Both the position numbers and the translations under genes were made by a program. Below the pieces are notes generated by a model that was not told the origin of the DNA, searched no databases, and worked only from the letters and a program-made list of their open reading frames with translations. From contig JAUMNV010000030.1 of assembly GCA_031295725.1 (NCBI GenBank), positions 1 to 14,334 on the forward strand: DNA of 14,334 bases. The letters are read 5' to 3'. This DNA is from Collinsella sp. GTDB lineage: Bacteria > Actinomycetota > Coriobacteriia > Coriobacteriales > Coriobacteriaceae. How positions within the stretch are numbered: the first letter of the stretch is position 1; every line of letters starts with the position of its first letter. This document shows positions 6,979 to 13,567 of this stretch, one piece after another.

Positions 6979-8400
6979 ATGACCAACCCCATGCAGTTCC
7001 CCGACGGCTTTGTGTTTGGCGGCGCCACCGCCGCTTACCAGGTTGAGGGCGAGACCCGTACGCACGGCAAGGGCAAAGTGCCCTGGGACGATTTCCTGGC
7101 TGCTCAGGGTCGCTTCTCCCCCGATCCCGCAAGCGATTTCTACAACAAGTACCCGGTCGATATCGACCTGTGCCAGCGCTTCGGCATCAACGGTATCCGC
7201 GTCTCCATCGCTTGGAGCCGCATCTTCCCCAACGGTACTGGCGAGATTAACCCCGAGGGTGTCGCCTTCTATCACGAGCTCTTTGCCACCTGCAATAAAG
7301 CCGGCGTTATCCCCTATGTCACGCTCGATCACTTCGATACGCCCGAGGCCTTTTACCAGAACGGCGGCGAGGGCTTCCTGACGCGCACGACGATCGACGC
7401 CTTTGTCGAGTACGCCAAGTTCTGCTTTGCCGAGTTCACCGAGGTCAAGCACTGGTTTACCTTTAACGAGATTCCCGCGACCGCCGAGGGCAGCTTTATC
7501 GTCGGAAACTGGCCGCACGGCGAGAAGTATCGCCTGGACAAGGCCTTCCAGCTTATGCACAACATGATGGTGGCCCACGCCAAGGCTGTCGTCGCCTTCC
7601 ATGAGGGCGGCTTTGAGGGCGAGATCGGCATTGTCCAGAACCTGGAGCCCAAGTATCCCCTCGATCCCAACAGCGCTGCCGACTGCGAGGCCGCCCGCAT
7701 GGCCGACGTCATCAACAACCGCTGGGTGCTCGACGCCACCTTCCGCGGCCACTATGCAGCCGACACCATGGAAGCCGCAACCAAGCTGGCCCATATCGCC
7801 GGCGGCGAGCTCGACGTCCGCGACGAGGACATCGCCGCGCTGACCGCCGCGCTCCCCTACAACGATTGCCTGGGCGTCAACACCTACAAGTGCCAGTTCC
7901 TGCGTGCCGCCGAGGGCGAAAACGACATCAACCACAATGGCACCGGCGACAAGGGCTCCTCGCGCTGGTTCCTCAAGGGCGTGGGCGAGTCGTGCGTGCG
8001 CGAAGGCGTACCCACCACCGATTGGGACTGGATCATCTATCCCGAGGGCCTGTACGACCTGCTGCTCCGCATTAAGAACGATTACCCCAACTACAAGAAG
8101 ATCTACATCACCGAGAACGGCATGGGCTATAAGGACGACTTCGAGGATGGCTTTATCGATGACGCCCCTCGTATCGACTACATGCGTCAGCATCTCGCGT
8201 GGATCCTCAAGGCAATCGACGGCGGCGTAAACGTCGACGGTTACTTTGTGTGGTCGCTGCAGGACCAGTTCTCCTGGACCAACGGCTACAACAAGCGTTA
8301 TGGCCTGTTCTACATCGACTTTGAGACCCAGAAGCGCTATCCCAAGGCGAGCGCGTACTGGTACAAGAACGTCGCGGAGACCGGCCTGCTTATGGCCTAA
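6979..8400 (+). CDS. lacG: GH1 6-phospho-beta-galactosidase-like enzyme, copy 2
   Basis: 473-aa cytoplasmic GH1 enzyme. Acid/base Glu164 lies in TFNEI, the form found in lactococcal and staphylococcal LacG; nucleophile Glu379 in YITENG; phosphate-binding Ser432, Lys439, Tyr441 in FSWTNGYNKRYG, with the galactoside-associated Trp433. The C-terminal stretch YGLFYIDFETQKRYPKASAY also follows LacG. It would cleave the phosphorylated disaccharide delivered by the EIICB encoded just upstream. The ribosome site AAAGGA (6967-6972) is 6 bp before the ATG. Of the two GH1 genes this is the closer to classical LacG; the copy at 219 differs in the acid/base surroundings (TINEL) and in loop sequences, so the two may prefer different aglycones. 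Confidence 0.92.
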   Translation: MTNPMQFPDGFVFGGATAAYQVEGETRTHGKGKVPWDDFLAAQGRFSPDPASDFYNKYPVDIDLCQRFGINGIRVSIAWSRIFPNGTGEINPEGVAFYHELFATCNKAGVIPYVTLDHFDTPEAFYQNGGEGFLTRTTIDAFVEYAKFCFAEFTEVKHWFTFNEIPATAEGSFIVGNWPHGEKYRLDKAFQLMHNMMVAHAKAVVAFHEGGFEGEIGIVQNLEPKYPLDPNSAADCEAARMADVINNRWVLDATFRGHYAADTMEAATKLAHIAGGELDVRDEDIAALTAALPYNDCLGVNTYKCQFLRAAEGENDINHNGTGDKGSSRWFLKGVGESCVREGVPTTDWDWIIYPEGLYDLLLRIKNDYPNYKKIYITENGMGYKDDFEDGFIDDAPRIDYMRQHLAWILKAIDGGVNVDGYFVWSLQDQFSWTNGYNKRYGLFYIDFETQKRYPKASAYWYKNVAETGLLMA

Positions 8401-8422
8401 CTTTTGCCGCATACCCCCTGTC

Positions 8423-8470
8423 GGCCGCATGCGAATCCCTCCACGGGTTCGCATGCGGCCTTTTTGTTTT
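8423..8470 (+). terminator. Rho-independent terminator of cassette B
   Basis: GGCCGCATGCGAATCCC pairs with GGGTTCGCATGCGGCC (one G-T pair) and is followed by TTTTTGTTTT. It lies 22 bp after the GH1 stop and is a very strong terminator. Confidence 0.95.
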
Positions 8471-8474
8471 GGTT

Positions 8475-8490
8475 CGGCCCGTGCGGGCCG
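8475..8490. other. Small tight hairpin after terminator
   Basis: CGGCCC and GGGCCG form a perfect 6-bp stem around GTGC immediately after the terminator and just before palindromic unit 2A. It could be a back-up terminator stem. Little else can be said. Confidence 0.35.
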
Positions 8491-8494
8491 TTTA

Positions 8495-8549
8495 TCTCGA
8501 TCTGTAACATCTAGCAGGGATTTTCAATCCTAACTGTTATAGATTTAGA
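8495..8549. repeat. 55-bp palindromic intergenic repeat, unit 2A
   Basis: The left arm TCTCGATCTGTAACATCTAG is intact. The right arm (CTAACTGTTATAGATTTAGA) has lost several pairs through G-to-A and C-to-T type changes, so this copy is the most decayed. It is the A unit of a second tandem pair, with the same 55-bp length and nearly the same pair spacing (80 bp) as at 3705. Confidence 0.85.
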
Positions 8550-8574
8550 CGAACGGGCGACCAGGGCTGAAAGA

Positions 8575-8629
8575 TCTCAATCTGTAACACGTAGCCCACT
8601 TTTAACCGTCTAACTGTTACAGATCAAGA
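8575..8629. repeat. 55-bp palindromic intergenic repeat, unit 2B
   Basis: B unit of the second pair, with the characteristic centre CCACTTTTAACCGTCTA and outer arms TCTCAATCTGTAACA / TGTTACAGATCAAGA. It matches unit 1B at 49 of 55 positions. It sits 56 bp before the large inverted repeat of the Fic promoter. No gene is seen in the 8401-8767 gap besides these elements. Confidence 0.85.
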
Positions 8630-8684
8630 CAATAAGATAGTCAAATCCGAACTTTCCAAGCAGTTATGAACCATGGTTTCCAGT

Positions 8685-8759
8685 TTTCGGTATCACGAAC
8701 ATACTTTCGGTATCATTTAATGGTATTATGATATCGAAAGTATGTTCGTGATACCGAAA
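8685..8759 (+). promoter_or_regulatory. Large inverted repeat at the Fic promoter, four 11-mer sites
   Basis: Two 32-bp arms (8685-8716 and 8728-8759) are reverse complements apart from one base pair (8710/8734), with an 11-bp centre. Each arm holds two copies of TTTCGGTATCA spaced 20 bp apart (8685, 8705; reverse at 8729 as TTTCGATATCA, and 8749), so there are four sites. An extended -10-like TGGTATTAT (8721-8729) lies across the centre, and the last bases of the right arm overlap the ribosome site AAAGGAG (8757-8763). A protein bound here would block the promoter; in RNA the same arms would fold into a hairpin that hides part of the ribosome site. The protein encoded next to it carries a C-terminal winged helix and may bind here itself; that is inference. 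Confidence 0.75.
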
Positions 8760-8767
8760 GGAGCCGC

Positions 8768-10000
8768 ATGCGCCAGTTCGATTACACCACAGTCCCAGCG
8801 GAACTCGAAGCAACTCCAATCACCAACCTCCTCCTCTCGATACGCGAGCATAAAGGCCGACAGCTTGCTCTGAGTCAAGTCAAACCCGAACTTCTATCGT
8901 CACTTATGGAGGAAGCTAAGATCCAAAGCACCCAATCCTCCAACGGACTTGAAGGAATTGTTACCACCCAAAAAAGACTCAAAGCAATCATGGCGTATTC
9001 CGCCAAGCCAAGCTCCCGCGCAGAGGAAGAAATCGCTGGATACCGAGATGTGCTGTCGCTTATTCACGAGCAACACGATTCCATTCCCGTAACGCCATCG
9101 GTCATTTTGCAGTTGCATCGTGACCTCATGGCGCACACGGCAATCTCGTATGGGGGCCATTGGAAAGATAGCGATAACGAAATCATCTCCATCGACGATC
9201 AAGGCAATCGATTTGTGCGCTTTAGGCCGCCTTCGGCCCTAGCAACCCCCGGACTTATCGAAGAAGCCTGTCGGTCCCTCAACGACGCCTTATCTCGTCA
9301 AGTTTGCGACCCCCTCCTTATATCATTCCGCTTCATCTTCGATTTTGTCAGCATTCATCCCTTCAACGATGGCAATGGCAGGATGAGCCGGCTCCTTACA
9401 ACGCTGCTACTCGAAAAGACTGGATACGACGTTGCGCGTTACATCAGCATCGAACGACTTATTGAAGACAACAAGGCGCTCTACTACAACGCCCTCGCTG
9501 CAAGCTCCATTGGATGGAATGAAAATCAAAACACAGAAGCACCCTTTATCCGTTTCATGCTCGGAACAACCCTGGCCGCCTACCGACAGCTCGAGCAGCG
9601 TACCCTAATTGAATCAAGCACTCGTCCCATGTCGAAGCAAGCGCGCATCGCTGTTCTATTTCAACAGAGACCCGGCGTCATTAAGAAATCCGACATCCGA
9701 TCCAACTGCCCCGATATCAGCGAGGTCACCGTTAAACGAACCCTCGGTCAGCTTGTTAGTTGCAGCGCAATCGAAAAAACAGGAGCGGGTCGTTCGACGG
9801 GCTACATACTCAAAGACGTCCATGCTCTAGAACTATTCTTGCAATCCACAATACCCGATAGCGAGGCCGCAATAACAAAAGAGGCTCCAAAGGATAAGCT
9901 CCTTGAACGTATAAACCACGCCGAGGATGAAAGCAGAGAAGGGCTCTATGAAGACTACGATTCATTCTCAATGGACATAAAGACGAAATACGGAGTCTAG
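8768..10000 (+). CDS. Fic-domain AMP-transferase-type protein with C-terminal winged helix
   Basis: 410-aa Fic/DOC-family protein. The catalytic motif HPFNDGNGRMSR (197-208) has the canonical His197, Asp201, Asn203 and both Arg residues, so the enzyme should transfer AMP or a similar nucleotide group to a target hydroxyl. An inhibitory-helix motif SNGLEG (58-63, pattern S-xxx-E-G) lies N-terminal to it, making this a self-inhibited class II Fic protein with no need for a separate antitoxin, and none is seen nearby. The C-terminal part (about 290-350, QARIAVLFQQRPGVIKKSDI to TGYIL) looks like a winged helix. AAAGGAG at 8757-8763 is 4 bp from the ATG. It is a single-gene unit under a large inverted repeat. 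Its base composition is more AT-rich than the PTS cassettes upstream, hinting at separate acquisition. The target is unknown; roles in toxin-like growth control or in autoregulation are both possible. Confidence 0.88.
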   Translation: MRQFDYTTVPAELEATPITNLLLSIREHKGRQLALSQVKPELLSSLMEEAKIQSTQSSNGLEGIVTTQKRLKAIMAYSAKPSSRAEEEIAGYRDVLSLIHEQHDSIPVTPSVILQLHRDLMAHTAISYGGHWKDSDNEIISIDDQGNRFVRFRPPSALATPGLIEEACRSLNDALSRQVCDPLLISFRFIFDFVSIHPFNDGNGRMSRLLTTLLLEKTGYDVARYISIERLIEDNKALYYNALAASSIGWNENQNTEAPFIRFMLGTTLAAYRQLEQRTLIESSTRPMSKQARIAVLFQQRPGVIKKSDIRSNCPDISEVTVKRTLGQLVSCSAIEKTGAGRSTGYILKDVHALELFLQSTIPDSEAAITKEAPKDKLLERINHAEDESREGLYEDYDSFSMDIKTKYGV

Positions 10001-10037
10001 TCATATCTCAGAATAGCCTCATCCTTGTTGCCCAAAG

Positions 10038-10450
10038 TCATTTACGCGTCATTTTAAAGCGGTACCCCTGCGCCGGCAGGGGGGGGCAGAAGTATCGCCT
10101 GCCGATCTTGCTGGAGTCGGCGATGAGGTAGCGCGTATCGGCCTTGCTAAAGGCGAGCTGCTGGATGCGGCCCTCGTCCATATTGGACGTAGATACGTCA
10201 CCGTCCAAGATGCCGTTGGCACCGATAAACGCCGTGTCAATCCCTAGTGCGCGCAGGGTATCCTCGGCCATGGGGCCCACAAAGGCGGCGGTGCGGCGAC
10301 GGTACATGCCGCCCACCGGGCACAGCTCGCAATCCTCGCGCGCCTCGAGCAGGCTAAAGGCCGAAAGCGAATTGGTCACATAGATGGAAGACAGTTTGTC
10401 GGTGACTCGGAGAGCGCCAATGCGATCTCACGACGGTTGCGCGTATTGTC
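10038..10450 (-). pseudogene. Broken DeoR-family sugar regulator (C-terminal part only)
   Basis: The reverse strand encodes a recognisable DeoR-type effector domain: YVTNSLSAFSLLEA, GGMYRRRTAAFVGP, AFIGANGI, then DGDVSTSNMDEG and YLIADSSKIGRRYF. The N-terminal DNA-binding part is missing. Upstream homology (REIALALSES, about 10403-10429) continues in a different frame and joins the main frame (VTDKLSSIYVTNS) by a single frameshift near 10406; both frames then meet stops. At the other end the frame passes through a run of eight G (10079-10086) and stops shortly after, about 30 residues earlier than usual. So only roughly half of a 250-aa DeoR regulator remains and it cannot bind DNA. The open stretch from GTG 10379 to 10038 might still be called as a 113-aa gene, but I read it as a remnant. 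Confidence 0.8.
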
Positions 10451-10471
10451 TCAATTAGATACTCAACGAAA

Positions 10472-10506
10472 TACGGCCCCGCAGCTCAATAAGCTGCGGG
10501 GCCGTA
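10472..10506 (-). terminator. Terminator of EIICB copy 3
   Basis: A perfect 15-bp stem, TACGGCCCCGCAGCT with AGCTGCGGGGCCGTA, and a 5-nt loop lie 35 bp beyond the stop of the leftward EIICB gene. On the minus strand it is followed by ATTTCGTT, a modest T-stretch. The DeoR remnant begins just past it. Confidence 0.85.
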
Positions 10507-10541
10507 CCATACACCGACGAATCAACGACGAAGTGCATCCA

Positions 10542-12236
10542 CTATTTGGCCAGCTCCTGAACGATCCAGTCAATTGCACCTTCGGGATCGTTGGTAAGGT
10601 CGATATACTCCTTGCCCCTTGTGGTGAGCAGTTTAATTCCAAGGCGATCGGTATCGGCCTTCATAGCGTCATAGTACATGCGTGCCTGGGGCGCCAGAAC
10701 AATCACGTTGTACTGATCCATCGTCTCATAGTGGCTTCCGTACGCACCGGACTGAGAAACCAGATCGATACCCTTAGCAGCGGCACCTTCGCGAAGAGCA
10801 TTTGCCAAGAGAGTCGAAGTGCCGGCACCCTGGCAAAGCACAAGCACGCGGATCTGCTCCGCCTTGTCCTTTACCGCCTCGAGAGCTTTTGCGACATTTT
10901 CCTGTGCGGCAATAGCATCTGCATCCGAGTTTCCTGCAGTCTCCTTTGCAGACTCTTCCAAACAAAGCTGATGGTCATACGCCTTGCAGAACGGATAGTA
11001 AATCACAAAGTCAACGACCAACAGCACTGCCATCAATACGAGAGAACGCAGATCGAGACCCGTGGTGAGGAACGCACCAATTGGGCCGGGAAGCGCCCAC
11101 GGCATGGTATACATGGGGGCGTTCATTCCAATGACGTCAATGAAAAATTTACCGATAATGGCGTTGACCATAGGAGCCACTAGGAAGGGCACGAACATAT
11201 AGGGATTGAGAACAATCGGCATACCGAAGATAACGGGCTCGTTAACTCCAAAAATCACCGGGATAATCGATGCCTTGCCCATGGCTTTAAGCTGCTTGGA
11301 GCGCATAAACATGATCAGGATAATAGGAACGATGAACGTGCAGCCAGAACCGCCCAGACCGCCGATGAAGCTTGTAAAGTCCTGCGTGAGAGCAATTGAC
11401 GGGTGTCCACCTGCTTGGAAAACCTCAAGATTGGTAACGGTATTGCCGTAGAGCGCAGCATTGATCGGACTCATGACAACCGAAGCACCGTGGATACCCA
11501 TAAATTGGAAAAGCGCGACCGCGCCTTCGATAAGCGCCATGCCAGGATAGGTGTCAACCGCGGAGAACAGCGGCGAGATGAGAGCGGATACCAAATTGGC
11601 GAACGGCACAGCAAGCAGCTTGCGGCTCGCAAGATCGATAAAAGCGCACGCAAGGATCGAAAACCCAAATGCAAAGATATCGCGAAAACTCTGCGCAATA
11701 GAGCCAGGGACCTCTTTGGGAAGCTTGATCGTCACATTATGGCTAATGCACACCTTATAGATATTAACAGTCAAGAATGCGGCTACGAACGCAGCGAGAA
11801 AACCCTTGGTTCCCATATAGCCGGTTTCAAAAACAGATGTATCTGCTCCGCCAATCGAGACAACATCGTTCGTCACCGATAGCAAGAGCATGCCGCACAT
11901 GGCACAAACCATGCACGAGGTGGGGTTGAGAGATTTACCCGAAGGCATGCGACGGTTCATCGACATGGCAAGTGAGCTCGCCGTGGTGCCGGCCACCATA
12001 ATGCCAAGAAGTCCCATGGTATATGCATAGATTTTATTGAAGAAATCCAGCACCTCAGACGGAAGCGTGATGCCTACATAGGCAGGGAGCGTCGAAAGAA
12101 GAAGGAACAGGCTCGAGAACAGCACAATTGGCATATTCGAGAGAAAGCCATCCTTAATCGCCACCAGATAAATGTTCCTCGAGATTTTGTCGAAGAGGGG
12201 CTGGTGTTTTTCAAGGAATTTGACGATAGCGTCCAT
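10542..12236 (-). CDS. PTS lactose/cellobiose-family EIICB component, copy 3
   Basis: 564-aa membrane EIICB, third paralogue in the window. The IIC domain (about 1-425) has GIHG (His249) and NEP (Glu333); a short linker follows (about 426-460); the IIB domain has phosphocysteine Cys468 in VLVLCQGAGTS (Gln where the other two have Ala). The start is set at MDAIVKFLEK, matching the N-termini of the paralogues and preceded by AAAGGA at 6-bp spacing; an in-frame upstream ATG at 12266 would add 10 unlikely residues. It stands alone on its strand, with no adjacent GH1 gene, and is divergent from a TIM-barrel-like gene and a GntR regulator. Its DNA is more AT-rich than copies 1 and 2. The substrate is a beta-linked disaccharide or similar sugar, not determinable from sequence. 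Confidence 0.9.
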   Translation of the reverse strand: MDAIVKFLEKHQPLFDKISRNIYLVAIKDGFLSNMPIVLFSSLFLLLSTLPAYVGITLPSEVLDFFNKIYAYTMGLLGIMVAGTTASSLAMSMNRRMPSGKSLNPTSCMVCAMCGMLLLSVTNDVVSIGGADTSVFETGYMGTKGFLAAFVAAFLTVNIYKVCISHNVTIKLPKEVPGSIAQSFRDIFAFGFSILACAFIDLASRKLLAVPFANLVSALISPLFSAVDTYPGMALIEGAVALFQFMGIHGASVVMSPINAALYGNTVTNLEVFQAGGHPSIALTQDFTSFIGGLGGSGCTFIVPIILIMFMRSKQLKAMGKASIIPVIFGVNEPVIFGMPIVLNPYMFVPFLVAPMVNAIIGKFFIDVIGMNAPMYTMPWALPGPIGAFLTTGLDLRSLVLMAVLLVVDFVIYYPFCKAYDHQLCLEESAKETAGNSDADAIAAQENVAKALEAVKDKAEQIRVLVLCQGAGTSTLLANALREGAAAKGIDLVSQSGAYGSHYETMDQYNVIVLAPQARMYYDAMKADTDRLGIKLLTTRGKEYIDLTNDPEGAIDWIVQELAK

Positions 12237-12374
12237 AACACATCCTTTCATGATTCCCGGGCACACAACGATTTATCCGGACTCAACCGTCGTCGTCCCC
12301 GTTTGTATCCACTTATGTAAGTGAATACGTTCTTGTGCGAAATGTAATATCATTTGCGCGATTTGTCATAACCA

Positions 12375-12403
12375 ATTCTTTTTCCGCTTTGTCGATATGT
12401 CAA
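12375..12403 (-). promoter_or_regulatory. Sigma-70-type promoter of EIICB copy 3
   Basis: On the minus strand TTGACA (12403-12398) is followed after 17 bp by AAGAAT (12380-12375), a perfect -35 and a 4-of-6 -10. It lies about 140 bp before the EIICB start, leaving a long untranslated leader. A copy of the shared motif ends 17 bp upstream of the -35. Confidence 0.6.
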
Positions 12404-12420
12404 GAATTCAAATACTTATT

Positions 12421-12433
12421 CGGTGAACGGTAG
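12421..12433 (-). promoter_or_regulatory. Shared motif facing EIICB copy 3
   Basis: On the minus strand this reads CTACCGTTCACCG, 12 of 13 identical to the copy at 12495-12507, to which it is inverted. It lies just upstream of the TTGACA promoter box and points towards the EIICB gene, as the other copies point towards theirs. Activator-site role is inferred. Confidence 0.55.
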
Positions 12434-12494
12434 TTGATTAATTTAAGGTTTTCCCAGCTAGGGGCTATTTTTTCCGAGCAGTACAAGAAGTTTG

Positions 12495-12507
12495 CAACCG
12501 TTCACCG
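12495..12507 (+). promoter_or_regulatory. Shared motif facing the TIM-barrel-like gene
   Basis: CAACCGTTCACCG, the best form of the shared motif, 86 bp before the start at 12593. With 12421-12433 it forms a 12-bp perfect inverted repeat (core ACCGTTCACCG) separated by 64 bp, one copy for each arm of the divergent pair. A weak promoter (TTGCAA 12492-12497, 18 bp, TAACAT 12516-12521) overlaps it. Confidence 0.55.
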
Positions 12508-12528
12508 ATTGGATATAACATATTGAAT

Positions 12529-12546
12529 ATATTGTTGTAACAATAT
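12529..12546. promoter_or_regulatory. 18-bp palindromic operator, probable GntR site
   Basis: ATATTGTTGTAACAATAT has perfect 8-bp arms around a 2-bp centre. It lies 46 bp upstream of the TIM-barrel-like start, just after the candidate -10, where a bound repressor would block transcription. Size and GT/AC layout suit a GntR/HutC-family dimer, and such a gene is the second of this unit (13568), so autoregulation is likely but inferred. Confidence 0.65.
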
Positions 12547-12592
12547 TAGAGACAATGTCACAAGCCTGTCGTTCTAGTCAAAGGAAGTAACA

Positions 12593-13513
12593 ATGCCCAA
12601 ACGATTACTGAACATGTCCGCATCCGATTTTGCCGCCACGTCACCCATGGATCTAAAACAGGCAATTCTGGCTTCCGAGGGACGTACCATCATGGCGGAA
12701 AACGTACCCTCTTCCCAATTTCTCGGCGGCGTTACTAATGCAGAAATCGAACGTGCCGCAGGTGCCGACCTGCTTCTGTTTAACGCGCTCGATGTGTTCG
12801 ATCCAGTTATTGCCGGTATTCCAGATGATCTCAATGAAAACCCGGTCACTTGGGTGAAGCGAGCATGCGGAAGGCCCATTGGCGTCAATCTGGAGCCAGT
12901 TGATAACGAGGCAGAGATGTCTGAATCCCGAACGGAAATCCCCATGGGTCGTCGCGTCTCTCCCAAGACCTTAGAAAAGGCTAACGAACTCGGATTTGAT
13001 TTTATCTGCCTGACGGGCAACCCTGGAACCGGCGTCTCCAACGATGCAATCGCCCATTCGATTAAACTCTCCAAAGAGCATTTCAATGGCCTGGTCATAG
13101 CCGGAAAAATGCATGGAGCGGGCGTTGCGGAACCTGTCATGACGCTCGAAATTGCGCGCAAGTTTGTTGACCTCGGCGTCGATATCCTTCTCGTGCCAGC
13201 CCCCTACACCGTCCCTTGCTTCCAAGAAGCAGACCTGCGCGCCATCGTAGACTTTGTACGATCCCACAACGTAGGCAAGTCAATTGAAGAGAAGGTTCTC
13301 GTCATGGCGGCGAACGGGACGAGTCAAGACTCCTGCGACAGCGAGACCATTAAGAAAATAGGCCTTGCAGCAAAAGCAGCCGGCGCTGACCTCCAACATA
13401 TCGGGGACTCCATGAACGGTATTTGCCTGCCCCAGAATATCTTCACGCTCGGACAAGCCCTTCGTGGATACAGGCATCAGATCGTCATGCTGAGCCGCTC
13501 TGTGATACGTTAA
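12593..13513 (+). CDS. TIM-barrel-like protein of unknown activity, PTS-associated
   Basis: 306 aa, no signal peptide or membrane segment. The alternating strand-helix pattern suggests a TIM barrel: AGADLLLFNALD (56-67), RPIGVNLEP (94-102), GFDFICLTGNPGTGVSND (134-151), GLVIAGKMHGAGV (166-178), LGVDILLVPAPYTVP (194-208), VLVMAANGTSQDS (235-247), then AGADLQHIGDSMNGI (263-277). The Gly-rich loops are typical of phosphate-binding barrels, so a phosphosugar-related reaction fits. I recall similar proteins next to cellobiose-type PTS genes in Firmicutes, grouped as a DUF (possibly DUF7916) and sometimes mislabelled as HAD hydrolases or phosphonomutases; I cannot confirm that here. AAAGGAAG (12580-12587) lies 5 bp before the ATG. 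It is co-transcribed with the GntR gene 54 bp downstream and divergent from EIICB copy 3. Confidence 0.8.
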   Translation: MPKRLLNMSASDFAATSPMDLKQAILASEGRTIMAENVPSSQFLGGVTNAEIERAAGADLLLFNALDVFDPVIAGIPDDLNENPVTWVKRACGRPIGVNLEPVDNEAEMSESRTEIPMGRRVSPKTLEKANELGFDFICLTGNPGTGVSNDAIAHSIKLSKEHFNGLVIAGKMHGAGVAEPVMTLEIARKFVDLGVDILLVPAPYTVPCFQEADLRAIVDFVRSHNVGKSIEEKVLVMAANGTSQDSCDSETIKKIGLAAKAAGADLQHIGDSMNGICLPQNIFTLGQALRGYRHQIVMLSRSVIR

Positions 13514-13567
13514 GGTTACCTTGCCCACGTTACATCCCGACTGAGGCAACCATCAGGTATAACCAAC

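Noticed and set aside
8669..8678. Palindrome AACCATGGTT as a Fic operator
   Set aside because: It is only 10 bp and easily explained by chance; the 75-bp inverted repeat next to it is far stronger.
10437..11183. Plus-strand open frame of 248 codons
   Set aside because: It is antisense to the IIB and IIC parts of EIICB copy 3 and runs through that gene's terminator; there is no recognisable domain.
1844..12236. Assigning the three EIICB genes to cellobiose (CelB-type) instead of lactose
   Set aside because: Cellobiose systems usually have separate IIC and IIB proteins; a fused IICB of about 565-590 aa beside LacG-like enzymes with the SW motif favours the lactose type. For copy 3, which lacks a GH1 neighbour, the question stays open.
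12338..12362. Imperfect dyad around AAATG/CATTT in the leader of EIICB copy 3
   Set aside because: Only five core pairs are perfect and the flanks match partly; too weak to call as an operator or riboswitch.
13511..13521. Palindrome AAGGTTACCTT at the end of the TIM-barrel-like gene
   Set aside because: It is an 11-bp dyad overlapping the stop codon with no T-run; likely coincidental.
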